A stretch of 55,048 nucleotides of DNA. It comes from Clostridium sp. (lineage in GTDB: Bacteria > Bacillota > Clostridia > Clostridiales > Clostridiaceae). The stretch covers positions 7,910 through 62,957 of the forward strand of contig NZ_JAUNLM010000005.1 in assembly GCF_030532265.1 (NCBI RefSeq), in the 5' to 3' direction. How positions within the stretch are numbered: the first letter of the stretch is position 1; every line of letters starts with the position of its first letter. Shown here in pieces: positions 1-8,143 of the stretch. The position numbers were made by a program, and so were the translations under genes. The notes under the pieces are model-generated. The model ran no database searches. It had not been told where the DNA came from and saw only the letters and a program-made list of their open reading frames with translations.

Positions 1-201
1 TTTCTTAAATATATTAATTATTACATTAATATTAATAATTAAATATTAATATAATCATCTATTATATTAGAATTATTCTAAAAACTCTTATTCGTCATAA
101 GAGCAAACTATCACATTAAATATTTAATTCTATATTTTTCTATTTTATTTCTTTTACAATTAATATACTTTATATTATTAACTTAATTCTATTTTATGCA
201 A
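1..201. other. AT-rich gap at window edge, no gene seen
   Basis: This stretch is almost pure A/T with stops in every frame. I see no ribosome-binding site followed by an open frame, no tRNA-like fold and no convincing riboswitch. It lies downstream of the rhodanese gene and its terminator and may hold the flank of a gene outside the window. Confidence 0.6.
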
Positions 202-240
202 AAAAATTTGTACTAAAATTATATTTAGTACAAATTTTTT
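202..240 (-). terminator. Terminator after the rhodanese gene
   Basis: A perfect 16-bp inverted repeat with arms AAAAATTTGTACTAAA and TTTAGTACAAATTTTT and a 7-nt loop begins 3 nt past the rhodanese stop codon. Because the arms end in A and T runs it could work in both directions, but it is placed for the minus-strand gene. Confidence 0.85.
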
Positions 241-242
241 TA

Positions 243-560
243 TTATTTTTCTAATTTTCCATTATAATTTCCTGTTCCACCTGAAACGTTTATTATTTTA
301 TATCCTTTTCTCTCTAAAAAATCACAAGTTCTACTGCTTCTTACTCCTGACTGACATATTATATAATACTCTTTATCTTTAGTTAAATATTTTTCAGGTT
401 GGTTAACTATATTTTCCATAGGTATGTTTTTTGCATTAGGTAAATGTCCATTATTAAATTCATATGGTTCTCTAATATCTATTAAATTTATATTTACTAA
501 TTTATCTTTTAAATCATTCACTTTTACTGAATTATATTTTTTATCTAAAAATGAAAACAT
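243..560 (-). CDS. Single-domain rhodanese-like sulfurtransferase
   Basis: The product is about 105 residues and is a single rhodanese domain. The family signature IDIREPYEFNNGHLPNAKNI lies near the N-terminus, and the active-site loop CQSGVRS, with the catalytic Cys followed by a short loop, lies near residue 70. Family members move sulfane sulfur between thiols or thiolate acceptors in the cytoplasm. The ATG at 558-560 is preferred because GAGAGGAGGAAG precedes it at good spacing; the frame stays open upstream for 17 more codons without a ribosome-binding site. It lies about 70 nt downstream of mgtA on the same strand with no terminator seen between them, so it may be transcribed with the Mg2+ pump. 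A functional link to Mg2+ is not evident. Confidence 0.88.
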   Translation of the reverse strand: MFSFLDKKYNSVKVNDLKDKLVNINLIDIREPYEFNNGHLPNAKNIPMENIVNQPEKYLTKDKEYYIICQSGVRSSRTCDFLERKGYKIINVSGGTGNYNGKLEK

Positions 561-631
561 AATCTTCCTCCTCTCTTTTAATAATTTTATTTTTATATAA
601 TTATTATACACTTATATTATTAATCTATATA

Positions 632-3331
632 TTATAATAATTTCCCATATTTTTTTATATAAATTTTCTTAATAACATTTACTAAAATCATATAAGATAA
701 TATTGTTAAAGTTAAATATATAAAATATACTCCCGGCATTGGTTTCATATCTAAAATTTCTCCAAATGAAGTATATGGAATAATTGTTCCAATTAATATT
801 GCAAGTCCTGTAAATAAAAATACTGAACTTGAAGCTCTACTTTGAATAAATGGAATTTTTGGTGTTCTTATCATGTGTATTACTAAAGTTTGTGTCCATA
901 GTGATTCTACAAACCAGCCCGCATTAAATACTGCTAAAAATACTACATTATTAACTCCTGAAGCTCCATAATGTCCACCTGCTACAATCGGGCATATTAT
1001 AAAATATAAAATTGCATAAGTTGTTATATCAAATATTGAACTTGTTGGTCCAAACCATACCATGAAACTTCCAATTGATGAGGCATCCCATTTACGTGGT
1101 CTTTTCAAATATTCCATATCAACCCTATCCCATGGAACTGCTATGCATGAAATATCATATATAAGATTTAATACTAATATTTGAATTGGTAGCATTGGTA
1201 AAAATGGTAAAAACGCACTTGCAACTAATACACTAAACATATTTCCGAAATTAGAACTTGCTGTCATTTTTATATATTTTATTATATTAGCGAAAGTTTT
1301 ACGTCCCTCAACAACACCTTTTCCAAGTACCATAAGGTTCTTTTCTAAAAGAATTATATCTGCTGATTCTTTTGCTATATCTACTGCTGTATCTACTGAA
1401 ATACTAACATCTGCTTTTTTCATTGCAGGAGCATCATTTATACCGTCTCCCATAAATCCAACAACATGTCCATCATCTCTTAATACTGATACAATTCTTG
1501 CTTTTTGACTTGGTGATAATTTTGCAAAAACATTTGTATGTCTAACAATTTTTTTTAGCTCTTCATCTTTCATATCTTCAATTTCTGAACCTAATAATAT
1601 ATTTTTAACATTTATACCAACTTGACTACATACATATTTAGTTACTTTTTCATTATCTCCAGTTAATACTTTAACTTCTACTCCATAATCATGTAAAAAT
1701 TCTATAGCATCCTTTGATGACTCCTTTGGTGGGTCTAGAAAACTTATATACCCCATAAGAACCATATCACTTTCATCTTTCACTGAAAAACTACCTTCTG
1801 GTGATGGATTATTTTTTTGTGATACTGCAACTACTCTCATACCATTTGTATTAAGTTTACTAACAGTTTCTAATATTTCTTTTCTTAATTCCTCTGTTAA
1901 CTCTACAATTTCATCATTATATTCTGCATAAGAAGATATTTCTAGCATTTCTTCAACTGCACCTTTTGTTATTAATTGAGTTTTTCCATTTTGGTCCTGT
2001 AAAACAACAGACATTCTTCTACGTGAAAAATCAAAAGGAATTTCATCTACTTTTTTATATTTTTCACTTAAATTAGAAAATCCTTCTTTATCTCCATATT
2101 GAAGTATAGCAACATCAAGTAAATTTTTAAGTCCTGTTTGAAAGTAACTATTTAAATAACCATGCTTAAGTACTCTAATATCTTCATTTCCATGTATATC
2201 AAGATGATTTTCTAAAACTATTTTATCTTCTGTAAGTGTTCCTGTCTTATCAGTACAAAGTATATCCATAGCCCCAAAGTTTTGTATTGAATTTAAGTTT
2301 TTAACTATTGTTTTATACTTTGACATTTTTACAGCACCCTTTGCAAGGTTTGTTGTAACTATCATTGGAAGCATTTCTGGAGTCAATCCAACTGCTACTG
2401 ATAACGCAAATAGAAATGCTTGTAACCAGTCACCTTTTGTAATTCCATTAATAACAAATACTACGGGAACCATAATCGCCATAAATCTTATTAATAAAAA
2501 GCTTACTGAATTTACTCCTTTATCAAAGCTTGTCATTTCTTTCTTTTCTGTTATAACATTTGCCATACTACCAATTACTGTATTATTACCTGTACTTAAT
2601 ACAATTCCTATAGCAGTACCACTTATAACATTAGTTCCCATAAACGCTAAATTTTCTAATTCAAAAGTACTTTTTATATCTTTTCCCTTAGTTTCTTGTG
2701 ATAGATCTCCATACTTTTCTACGGCCTCTGATTCTCCAGTCATTGCTGATTCACTTATAAATAAATCTTTTGCAAAAATAATTCTTATATCTGCAGGAAT
2801 CATATCTCCCGCATTTAGCTTTACTACATCTCCCTTAACTATTTCATCCATAGGAATTTCAATATCTTTACCACCTCTAATAACAGTTGCTGTTGTTTCA
2901 ATCATTTCTTTAAGTTTCTCACCAGCTTTATTAGATTTTCCTTCTTGGAAAATACGTAAAATACCACTAATCGTTACCATTACTAAAATTATAATAACAG
3001 TAGTTAAATCTTTATCTTTTGGAGCTGGAATAACGTAATCAGTAAAAAATGATACTATTGCTAATAATATTAATACTAATGAAAAAGGATTTATAAAAGC
3101 ATCAAAAAGTCTTTTATACCATGTTATTCCTTCTCCGTAACTAATCTTATTGTAACCATATTCTTCAATTCTTCTTTCAGCTTCTTCTTTTTCCAAACCT
3201 TCTATTTTTGTATTTAATTTTTTAAAAAATTCTTCTTTCTCTAATAATCCAAATTCAATTAATTTTTTATTTATTTCTTCTCTTCTTAAATTAACTTTAT
3301 TATTTGAAAAATCTTTTCTTAAAATTTTCAT
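632..3331 (-). CDS. mgtA: Magnesium-translocating P-type ATPase
   Basis: This 899-residue protein matches the usual MgtA/MgtB length and order: an N-terminal cation-ATPase domain, an actuator domain with TGES ([14 protein letters not shown]), an ion-path helix with [10 protein letters not shown], the phosphorylation loop [10 protein letters not shown], a nucleotide-binding domain, the hinge [14 protein letters not shown], and a C-terminal bundle of membrane helices. The VGLTPEMLP motif is typical of the Mg2+-importing P3B group rather than of Ca2+ or heavy-metal pumps. It should sit in the cytoplasmic membrane and import Mg2+ using ATP. The ATG is preceded by AAGGAGGG. The gene has an unusually long leader (about 500 nt) with an M-box riboswitch, a terminator, a putative leader ORF and a second terminator, so expression is probably tuned to Mg2+ by premature termination at two successive points. 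Confidence 0.96.
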   Translation of the reverse strand: MKILRKDFSNNKVNLRREEINKKLIEFGLLEKEEFFKKLNTKIEGLEKEEAERRIEEYGYNKISYGEGITWYKRLFDAFINPFSLVLILLAIVSFFTDYVIPAPKDKDLTTVIIILVMVTISGILRIFQEGKSNKAGEKLKEMIETTATVIRGGKDIEIPMDEIVKGDVVKLNAGDMIPADIRIIFAKDLFISESAMTGESEAVEKYGDLSQETKGKDIKSTFELENLAFMGTNVISGTAIGIVLSTGNNTVIGSMANVITEKKEMTSFDKGVNSVSFLLIRFMAIMVPVVFVINGITKGDWLQAFLFALSVAVGLTPEMLPMIVTTNLAKGAVKMSKYKTIVKNLNSIQNFGAMDILCTDKTGTLTEDKIVLENHLDIHGNEDIRVLKHGYLNSYFQTGLKNLLDVAILQYGDKEGFSNLSEKYKKVDEIPFDFSRRRMSVVLQDQNGKTQLITKGAVEEMLEISSYAEYNDEIVELTEELRKEILETVSKLNTNGMRVVAVSQKNNPSPEGSFSVKDESDMVLMGYISFLDPPKESSKDAIEFLHDYGVEVKVLTGDNEKVTKYVCSQVGINVKNILLGSEIEDMKDEELKKIVRHTNVFAKLSPSQKARIVSVLRDDGHVVGFMGDGINDAPAMKKADVSISVDTAVDIAKESADIILLEKNLMVLGKGVVEGRKTFANIIKYIKMTASSNFGNMFSVLVASAFLPFLPMLPIQILVLNLIYDISCIAVPWDRVDMEYLKRPRKWDASSIGSFMVWFGPTSSIFDITTYAILYFIICPIVAGGHYGASGVNNVVFLAVFNAGWFVESLWTQTLVIHMIRTPKIPFIQSRASSSVFLFTGLAILIGTIIPYTSFGEILDMKPMPGVYFIYLTLTILSYMILVNVIKKIYIKKYGKLL

Positions 3332-3374
3332 GTTAAAACCCTCCTTACTTTTTAATAGTAATGAGAATTAGGCA

Positions 3375-3410
3375 TAAAAAAACCTGTCAACTAAAGCTTT
3401 AGTAGACAGG
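3375..3410 (-). terminator. Second, mgtA-proximal attenuator terminator
   Basis: The stem CCTGTC-aa-CTAAAG pairs with CTTTAG-ta-GACAGG as an interrupted 12-bp helix, followed on the minus strand by a run of seven T. It ends about 45 nt before the mgtA start. Its 5' arm (minus-strand CCTGTC, 3410-3405) also belongs to GTGCCTGTC (3413-3405), which can pair with GATGGGCAC (3529-3521) upstream. The terminator and that long-range helix are therefore mutually exclusive. Confidence 0.85.
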
Positions 3411-3427
3411 CACTTAATTTTAAGTCT

Positions 3428-3559
3428 CTATATTTTCAGGCAAAACAAATAAACCAGATACTGGCTTCGTATTTTTGATATATTATTTATGTTTTGCTTA
3501 ATTAAATATAGGCTTCTCAGGTGCCCATCAATTCCCAAAATACTACTTGCAGTTTCCAA
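3428..3559 (-). CDS. Putative 43-residue leader ORF in the mgtA leader
   Basis: This open frame starts at TTG (3559) and ends at TAG (3428-3430). It begins METASSILGIDGHLRS and ends YLVYLFCLKI. A good Shine-Dalgarno GAGGTG (3573-3568) lies 8 nt before the TTG, and an in-frame stop lies just upstream, so TTG is the only usable start. It sits between the M-box terminator and the second terminator. Codons 11-13 (GAT GGG CAC) are exactly the strand that can pair with the 5' arm of that terminator, so translation would decide which hairpin forms. Three CTG codons are unusual for this AT-rich genome. I recognise no homologue. It could be a regulatory peptide whose sequence matters, a counter-free ribosome switch, or a chance frame over a structured RNA. 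Confidence 0.5.
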   Translation of the reverse strand: METASSILGIDGHLRSLYLIKQNINNISKIRSQYLVYLFCLKI

Positions 3560-3603
3560 TTTATTTTCACCTCACTTATTTATTAAAATTATTAGTAATT
3601 TAA

Positions 3604-3648
3604 AAAATAAAAAAATCCTTGTTAAAATCTTAAAAGCAGAACAAGGAT
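3604..3648 (-). terminator. M-box riboswitch terminator
   Basis: ATCCTTGTT (minus strand, 3648-3640) pairs with AACAAGGAT (3623-3615) around a loop, followed on the minus strand by a long T-rich run. It lies directly 3' of the M-box and is the expected expression platform: high Mg2+ should favour this hairpin and stop transcription before mgtA. Confidence 0.8.
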
Positions 3649-3659
3649 AATAATCTTTA

Positions 3660-3815
3660 AATTACCTCGTTCAAGCTTCAACTCCGTAGGGCAATGAAAT
3701 TGCATTAGAATACGCCTTGAAATTCGACGTATACTGCTAACCTTCAAATTAATGTCTCCATTAATCCGCGGCAGCAACCCGTATCCCTATGGTAGCCTCA
3801 CCTACCGAGAACTTA
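3660..3815 (-). promoter_or_regulatory. M-box (ykoK) magnesium riboswitch
   Basis: Read on the minus strand, the element opens with CTCGGTAGGTGAGGCTACCA, then GGGATACGG, then TTGCTGCCGCGG. This is the conserved 5' half of the M-box (GGTGAGGCTCC...ATACG..GCTGCC in Bacillus). The 3' half includes TGCCCTACGGAGTTGAAG and ends with CGAGG, which can close the first helix with CTCGG. M-box RNAs bind several Mg2+ ions and fold compactly when Mg2+ is plentiful, here expected to favour the downstream terminator. The position, between a good promoter and mgtA, agrees with that role. Confidence 0.93.
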
Positions 3816-3846
3816 TTTAATTTATAAATTTACTATGTTTTATATC

Positions 3847-3875
3847 ATTGTAGTAATGAAACTTAATTTAGTCAA
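3847..3875 (-). promoter_or_regulatory. Promoter of the mgtA leader
   Basis: On the minus strand TTGACT (3875-3870) and TACAAT (3852-3847) are separated by exactly 17 nt, a near-consensus vegetative promoter. Transcription would begin about 7 nt further on, close to the 5' end of the M-box. Confidence 0.75.
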
Positions 3876-4111
3876 GCATATATAATTACTTTAATACAAT
3901 AGTAACTTATTGTTAACTTTTGTTAAATTTATATTTAATCTAATTTAAAATTAAAATTTTTTATTTTTATTTATAAATTAAAAATAATTTATATATATTT
4001 TTTTTATCAATATTTAATGATATGAAAACCTTTCTAATTGTAAAAAAGCTACTCATTTTGTATAATCTATTGTATACCATTTAACAATATTAAAATAGAA
4101 GGAGAAAAATA

Positions 4112-4798
4112 TTGAATATTTTAGTAGTTGATGATGAAATTAGTATATTACAACTTATAAAAATGAACTTAGAATTACAAAATTATAATGTTATTACAGC
4201 AACATGTGGAAATGAAGCTTTAGACCTTACTATAAAACATAAACCTGACATAATAATTTTAGATGCTATGCTTCCTGATATAAGTGGTTTTGAACTTATT
4301 AATAAAATTAAATTAATTAAAGATGTACCTATAATTATGCTTACAGCTAAAGACGATATTAACGATAAAATTTTAGGGTTTAGACTTGGTGCAGAAGATT
4401 ATATTACTAAACCATTTAACAGTACGGAATTGTTACTTAGGGTAAAAGTTATCTCCAAACGATTAGAAAAAACCTCTGAAGAAAAACCAACTTTACTTTC
4501 CTTTGGAAATCTTAAAATAAACCCTATTGAAAGAAAGGTTTCTATAGATTCTAATTATGTAGATTTAACATTTAAAGAATTTGAAGTTTTACTTTGTCTT
4601 GCTGAAAATAAAGGTAGAGTATTTAGTCGTGAAGATTTATTAAATAAAATATGGGGATATGATTTTGAAGGAACAACTAGAGCTGTAGACATTTTAATTC
4701 AAAGGCTTAGAAAAAAATTAGGCTCTTGTCAAAAATATATAAAAACTTTATATAAAGCAGGTTACAAATTTGATATTGAAGATGAATCTAACTCTTAA
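4112..4798 (+). CDS. OmpR/PhoB-family response regulator
   Basis: This 228-residue two-domain regulator has a receiver domain at about 1-118 with the acidic pocket VVDDE, the phospho-acceptor Asp in ILDAMLPDISG, the conserved Thr in IIMLTAK and the Lys in ITKPF. A C-terminal winged helix at about 130-225 ends with the family pattern TTRAVDILIQRLRKKLG and KTLYKAGYKF. The start is TTG at 4112, supported by AGAAGGAG at the right spacing; there is no nearby ATG. Its 3' end overlaps the sensor kinase gene, so the two are translationally coupled. From context it probably controls the organophosphate antiporter about 3.3 kb downstream. Its target DNA site is not identifiable by eye. Confidence 0.95.
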   Translation: MNILVVDDEISILQLIKMNLELQNYNVITATCGNEALDLTIKHKPDIIILDAMLPDISGFELINKIKLIKDVPIIMLTAKDDINDKILGFRLGAEDYITKPFNSTELLLRVKVISKRLEKTSEEKPTLLSFGNLKINPIERKVSIDSNYVDLTFKEFEVLLCLAENKGRVFSREDLLNKIWGYDFEGTTRAVDILIQRLRKKLGSCQKYIKTLYKAGYKFDIEDESNS

Positions 4799-6167
4799 AC
4801 AAAAAATAATTTTAACTAATATATCAATTTTAATACCTATTATAGCTTTTATATATATAATAACCTTCAATACCCTTTCAGAAAATTTATTAGATAACTC
4901 TCTTAAATACTTACTTAAAGAAAATACAACTATGGGGGCATACATAGAAAACTTATTAGAATCAAACAAAAATCCAAATAAAGAAGAGGTTTTTAAATCA
5001 CTTTCTCCATTTATTGCTACAAATTTAAGTAACAGGTTTGACACAAGAGTTCAGATAATAAGTAATTCAGGACAAATATTTTATGATTCTGATAAAAAAC
5101 AATTAAGCCTTTATAATTTAGATATAGATAAAGCATTAGAAGGTTCAGAAGCTTACATAATAAAAAAAATTGATGGTGTTCCCTACATATTTTTGTCTAC
5201 ACCAATTTTTTATAATAATATTAACTGTGGTGTATTAAGACTTATACTTAAAAATGATTCTTACGGAAGCATATTGAATAATACCCTATTAATAATGATT
5301 TTAGTTAGTATCATTTCATTAGGTATAGGTATAATTTTAATATATAACTTTTCAAAAGAATTAGTAACACCATTACTTATGTTAAAGGATAAAACACATG
5401 AAATTGCTAATGGTAATTTTGGTGAAACAATAGAAATCAAAAGTGGAGATGAAGTAGAAGATTTAGCAAATACCTTTAATATAATGAGTAAAAATATAGA
5501 TGTTTATATTAAAGAACTTAAGTCTGCAAAAATTAAACAAAAAAAATTCTTTGACAATATATCTCATGAATTCAAAACCCCTTTAACTGCAATAATTGGT
5601 TTTTCAGAAATAATACCAAAGTTATCAGATAAAGAAAAAGTTATACATAGCTCTTCCCTTATTGAAAAAGAAGGAAGAAGATTATTATCTTTAGTTGAAG
5701 AAATATTAACCATATCAAAAGGAAATAAAGAAAATTTTTCAATTGAATCAACTTATATAGATATAAAATCTTTAATTGATGAATGCTTGTCTATTTTAAG
5801 TGTAAATCTTCAAAAATATCATATTCAAGTAATAAAAAATTACGATAACCTTTTTATATACGGCGATTATGATAAAACAAAACAAGTATTTATAAACATA
5901 TTAATTAATTCAATAAAATATAGCGGATGTGAGTATATAAAAATATCCTCAAAAAACCTTAATGATAGAATAGAAATTTATATATCAGATGACGGAATAG
6001 GATTTGATATAAATAATATGTCAAATATAAACAATATAAAAGGAAACGGTTTTGGGCTTAATATATGCAAAGAAATTTTATCTACTCAAAATGGAAGTTT
6101 TAAAATTGAAAGTATTTTAGATGAAGGTACAACTGCAACATTAACATTTTTTAAACAAAGGAAATAG
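4782..6167 (+). CDS. Membrane sensor histidine kinase
   Basis: About 461 residues. A first membrane helix (residues ~10-30) and a second (~165-190) bracket an extracytoplasmic sensor region of about 130 residues. Then come a HAMP linker (EIANGNFGETIEIKSGDE), a HisKA dimerisation domain with the phospho-acceptor His in FFDNISHEFKTPL, and an ATPase domain with N box FINILINSIKYSG, G1 box DDGIGFD and G2 box GNGFGLNICKEIL. It should phosphorylate the regulator encoded just upstream. The ATG at 4782 lies inside the regulator gene (17-nt overlap); an in-frame TTG at 4770 is an alternative start. The anchored binding protein encoded two genes downstream is a likely extracytoplasmic partner for signal input, by analogy with the HptA-HptS and PgtC-PgtB arrangements. 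Confidence 0.93.
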   Translation: MNLTLKQKIILTNISILIPIIAFIYIITFNTLSENLLDNSLKYLLKENTTMGAYIENLLESNKNPNKEEVFKSLSPFIATNLSNRFDTRVQIISNSGQIFYDSDKKQLSLYNLDIDKALEGSEAYIIKKIDGVPYIFLSTPIFYNNINCGVLRLILKNDSYGSILNNTLLIMILVSIISLGIGIILIYNFSKELVTPLLMLKDKTHEIANGNFGETIEIKSGDEVEDLANTFNIMSKNIDVYIKELKSAKIKQKKFFDNISHEFKTPLTAIIGFSEIIPKLSDKEKVIHSSSLIEKEGRRLLSLVEEILTISKGNKENFSIESTYIDIKSLIDECLSILSVNLQKYHIQVIKNYDNLFIYGDYDKTKQVFINILINSIKYSGCEYIKISSKNLNDRIEIYISDDGIGFDINNMSNINNIKGNGFGLNICKEILSTQNGSFKIESILDEGTTATLTFFKQRK

Positions 6168-6195
6168 TCCTTTATAAATAACGAAAGGATTTTTT

Positions 6196-6984
6196 ATGAA
6201 TAAGAATTTTAAAAATATTATTGTATTATATATAGCTTTTATAATTTTAATTTTATCTTTTTTACTTTATTCAACAAAAGCAATTTATAATAACTTAACT
6301 ATTATAGATAGTTCTAGTTTTAATAAAAAAAGTTTTTCAACTAAATTTCCAACAAAAATAATAATACATAATGACTACTTAGGCACTACTACTTCAACTG
6401 ATAATTTACTTATGAATGATACAGTTCAATATTTCAATGACATAAAATCTTCAAAAATGTCTAAAGAGAATAAAATTAAAAATACTAACACCATAACAAT
6501 ATCAGGTGAAATATTTTACTCAAACGGCACTTCCGAAAAGTATAAAGTAAATAATCACCTAACCATTGACAATAAGAAATTTTATGATGATTCATATTTG
6601 ATTAATACTCTTAGAAACAGCTTATTTAATAACTTATATACTTATCCAAACATATTAAATATATTAAAATCTAATAAAACAAAAATTATTTATGAAAAAG
6701 AAAACTTATCTTACACGCTTAATAATGAGAAAAAAAAGAAGCTAATAGAATGTTTAAATAAATTTAGTACTATGAAAGATAATAAAGATTTTTTAAATAC
6801 TAATCTTAATGAGGATTCAAAAGGTGTTTTAAAAATTTTTATAAATGGTTTAAACACTATTAATGCAAATAATACAATATACATTGCTATATATAAAAAT
6901 TATTTAGCAATTCAATATTTAGGCGATGAAAATGGTAAAAATATTTATATTAAAGGTGAACTAAATGAAAAAGATTTTAAATAA
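6196..6984 (+). CDS. Membrane-anchored protein of unknown function in sensory operon
   Basis: A 262-residue protein with a single N-terminal hydrophobic helix (residues ~8-27) and a hydrophilic, Asn/Lys-rich remainder expected outside the membrane. There is no lipobox. I recognise no enzyme motif; it may fall in a clostridial DUF family (DUF3919 is my best guess, not verified). AAAGGA precedes the ATG. It lies 28 nt after the kinase gene, and its 3' end overlaps the binding-protein gene by 20 nt, so it is almost surely co-translated with the sensory genes. A role as an accessory to signal perception or as a small extracytoplasmic scaffold is inference from position only. Confidence 0.75.
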   Translation: MNKNFKNIIVLYIAFIILILSFLLYSTKAIYNNLTIIDSSSFNKKSFSTKFPTKIIIHNDYLGTTTSTDNLLMNDTVQYFNDIKSSKMSKENKIKNTNTITISGEIFYSNGTSEKYKVNNHLTIDNKKFYDDSYLINTLRNSLFNNLYTYPNILNILKSNKTKIIYEKENLSYTLNNEKKKKLIECLNKFSTMKDNKDFLNTNLNEDSKGVLKIFINGLNTINANNTIYIAIYKNYLAIQYLGDENGKNIYIKGELNEKDFK

Positions 6985-7999
6985 AAAAGTCATAATTATC
7001 TTTTTTATATTAATATCAATTATTTTTATTATCTTTGCCTTTAAAAATAAAGATAATAAAAAGGATAAATTGAATCTAAAAGGAAAACATTTAACAGTTT
7101 ATGTAGCAATGAGAGAAGAAGAAGCTATATCACTTTTAGAAAAATTTAAAAAAGAAACTGGCTGTACATATGAATTTATAAAACTCCCTACCGAAGAAGC
7201 TGTTAATAAAATATTAGCTGAAAAAGGAAAATCAAGTGGTGATATATTTATAGGAGGAAGTTGTGATGCCTATGAAGTTTTAAAGTCACATGGAGCTTTA
7301 GCAAAATATAAATCACCAAACTCTAATGATATACAAGCAAAATACAAAGATCCAGATAGCTACTGGACTGGATTTCAAGTTGATGTATTAGCAATAGGAA
7401 TAAATAAAAAAATATGGGATAAGGATTTTAAAAGTAAAGGAATTTCACTTCCTAAAACCTTTGATGATTTACTACAAAAAGAATATAAAGGAAAAATAAT
7501 AATGCCTAATCCTGAAACCTCAGGTACTGGTTATACATTTTTAGCTTCTTTATATCAAGAGTTAGGTAAAGATAAATATAAAGAATATTTATCCAAATTC
7601 ACAGAAAATGTACCTGCCTATACTGTAAGTGGTTTTAATTCAATTCAAAGAGTCTCATCTGGTGAATATGCAGTTACAGTAAACTTTTTAGGAGATCAAC
7701 TTCTTCAAAGTAAATTTAACAAAGATATAATAAGCATAGTTCCTAAAAACACTGGTTGGAATGTAGATTCTATAGCAGAACTTAAAAACTGTGTAAATAA
7801 AGAAGCAGCAGAAAGCTTTATAGATTTTATATTATCTCAAGAAGTTGCTAATAATTTATCTAACTATTCAAAGGCTACCTCAACAAAACAAGCCAATAAT
7901 AACATATATAATACTATATTTTTAGATTACGATTTCAACAAAGCAGCTATGAATCGTGACGAAATTATGAATATATTTAACAAAAATGTATATAAATAA
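6965..7999 (+). CDS. Anchored ferric-type extracellular binding protein, probable sensor partner
   Basis: This 344-residue protein has an N-terminal membrane helix (residues ~8-26) with no lipobox Cys, then a periplasmic-binding-protein fold of the Fe3+/phosphonate (SfuA/AfuA, HptA/PgtC) type: LTVYVAMREEEAISLLEKFK, DIFIGGS, YWTGFQVDVLAIGIN, PNPETSGTGYTFLA and the late helix AESFIDFILSQEVANNL. No ABC permease or ATPase gene is adjacent. Instead it is encoded with a two-component system and upstream of an organophosphate antiporter, as in the staphylococcal hexose-phosphate and Salmonella phosphoglycerate systems. I therefore infer a ligand-sensing rather than a transport role. The ligand (hexose phosphate, glycerol-3-phosphate, phosphoglycerate or free phosphate ester) cannot be told from sequence. 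Confidence 0.88.
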   Translation: MKKILNKKVIIIFFILISIIFIIFAFKNKDNKKDKLNLKGKHLTVYVAMREEEAISLLEKFKKETGCTYEFIKLPTEEAVNKILAEKGKSSGDIFIGGSCDAYEVLKSHGALAKYKSPNSNDIQAKYKDPDSYWTGFQVDVLAIGINKKIWDKDFKSKGISLPKTFDDLLQKEYKGKIIMPNPETSGTGYTFLASLYQELGKDKYKEYLSKFTENVPAYTVSGFNSIQRVSSGEYAVTVNFLGDQLLQSKFNKDIISIVPKNTGWNVDSIAELKNCVNKEAAESFIDFILSQEVANNLSNYSKATSTKQANNNIYNTIFLDYDFNKAAMNRDEIMNIFNKNVYK

Positions 8000-8007
8000 T
8001 AAAAGCT

Positions 8008-8070
8008 ACAACAAAATCTCCTAATTGTTACATTTGCGAAACAATTAGGAGATTTTGTTGTTAATTTTTT
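8008..8070 (+). terminator. 22-bp perfect hairpin between binding-protein and antiporter genes
   Basis: The arms 8008-8029 and 8040-8061 are perfect 22-bp complements around a 10-nt loop, followed by TTAATTTTTT. The length of the helix is unusual for this window. It should end the sensory transcript, leaving the antiporter gene to its own promoter (about 80 nt remain before its start), which fits regulation of that promoter by the response regulator. Confidence 0.88.
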
Positions 8071-8143
8071 ATTTTATTATATTAATGTGATTTAAATACA
8101 GAAAACGTAATCAATTTATTATGTTTTTAGGGAGGATTTATAA

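Noticed and set aside
3517-3528. Mini-ORF ATGGGCACCTGA (Met-Gly-Thr) in the same leader
   Set aside because: It is three codons long and lies out of frame inside the longer leader ORF, whose Shine-Dalgarno is far better.
3420-3570. Second mgtA leader as a further metabolite riboswitch (a cobalamin-like AGCCAGTATCTGG hairpin)
   Set aside because: The conserved cobalamin core and order of blocks are absent, and an open reading frame with a good ribosome-binding site covers the segment. A translated attenuator explains more.
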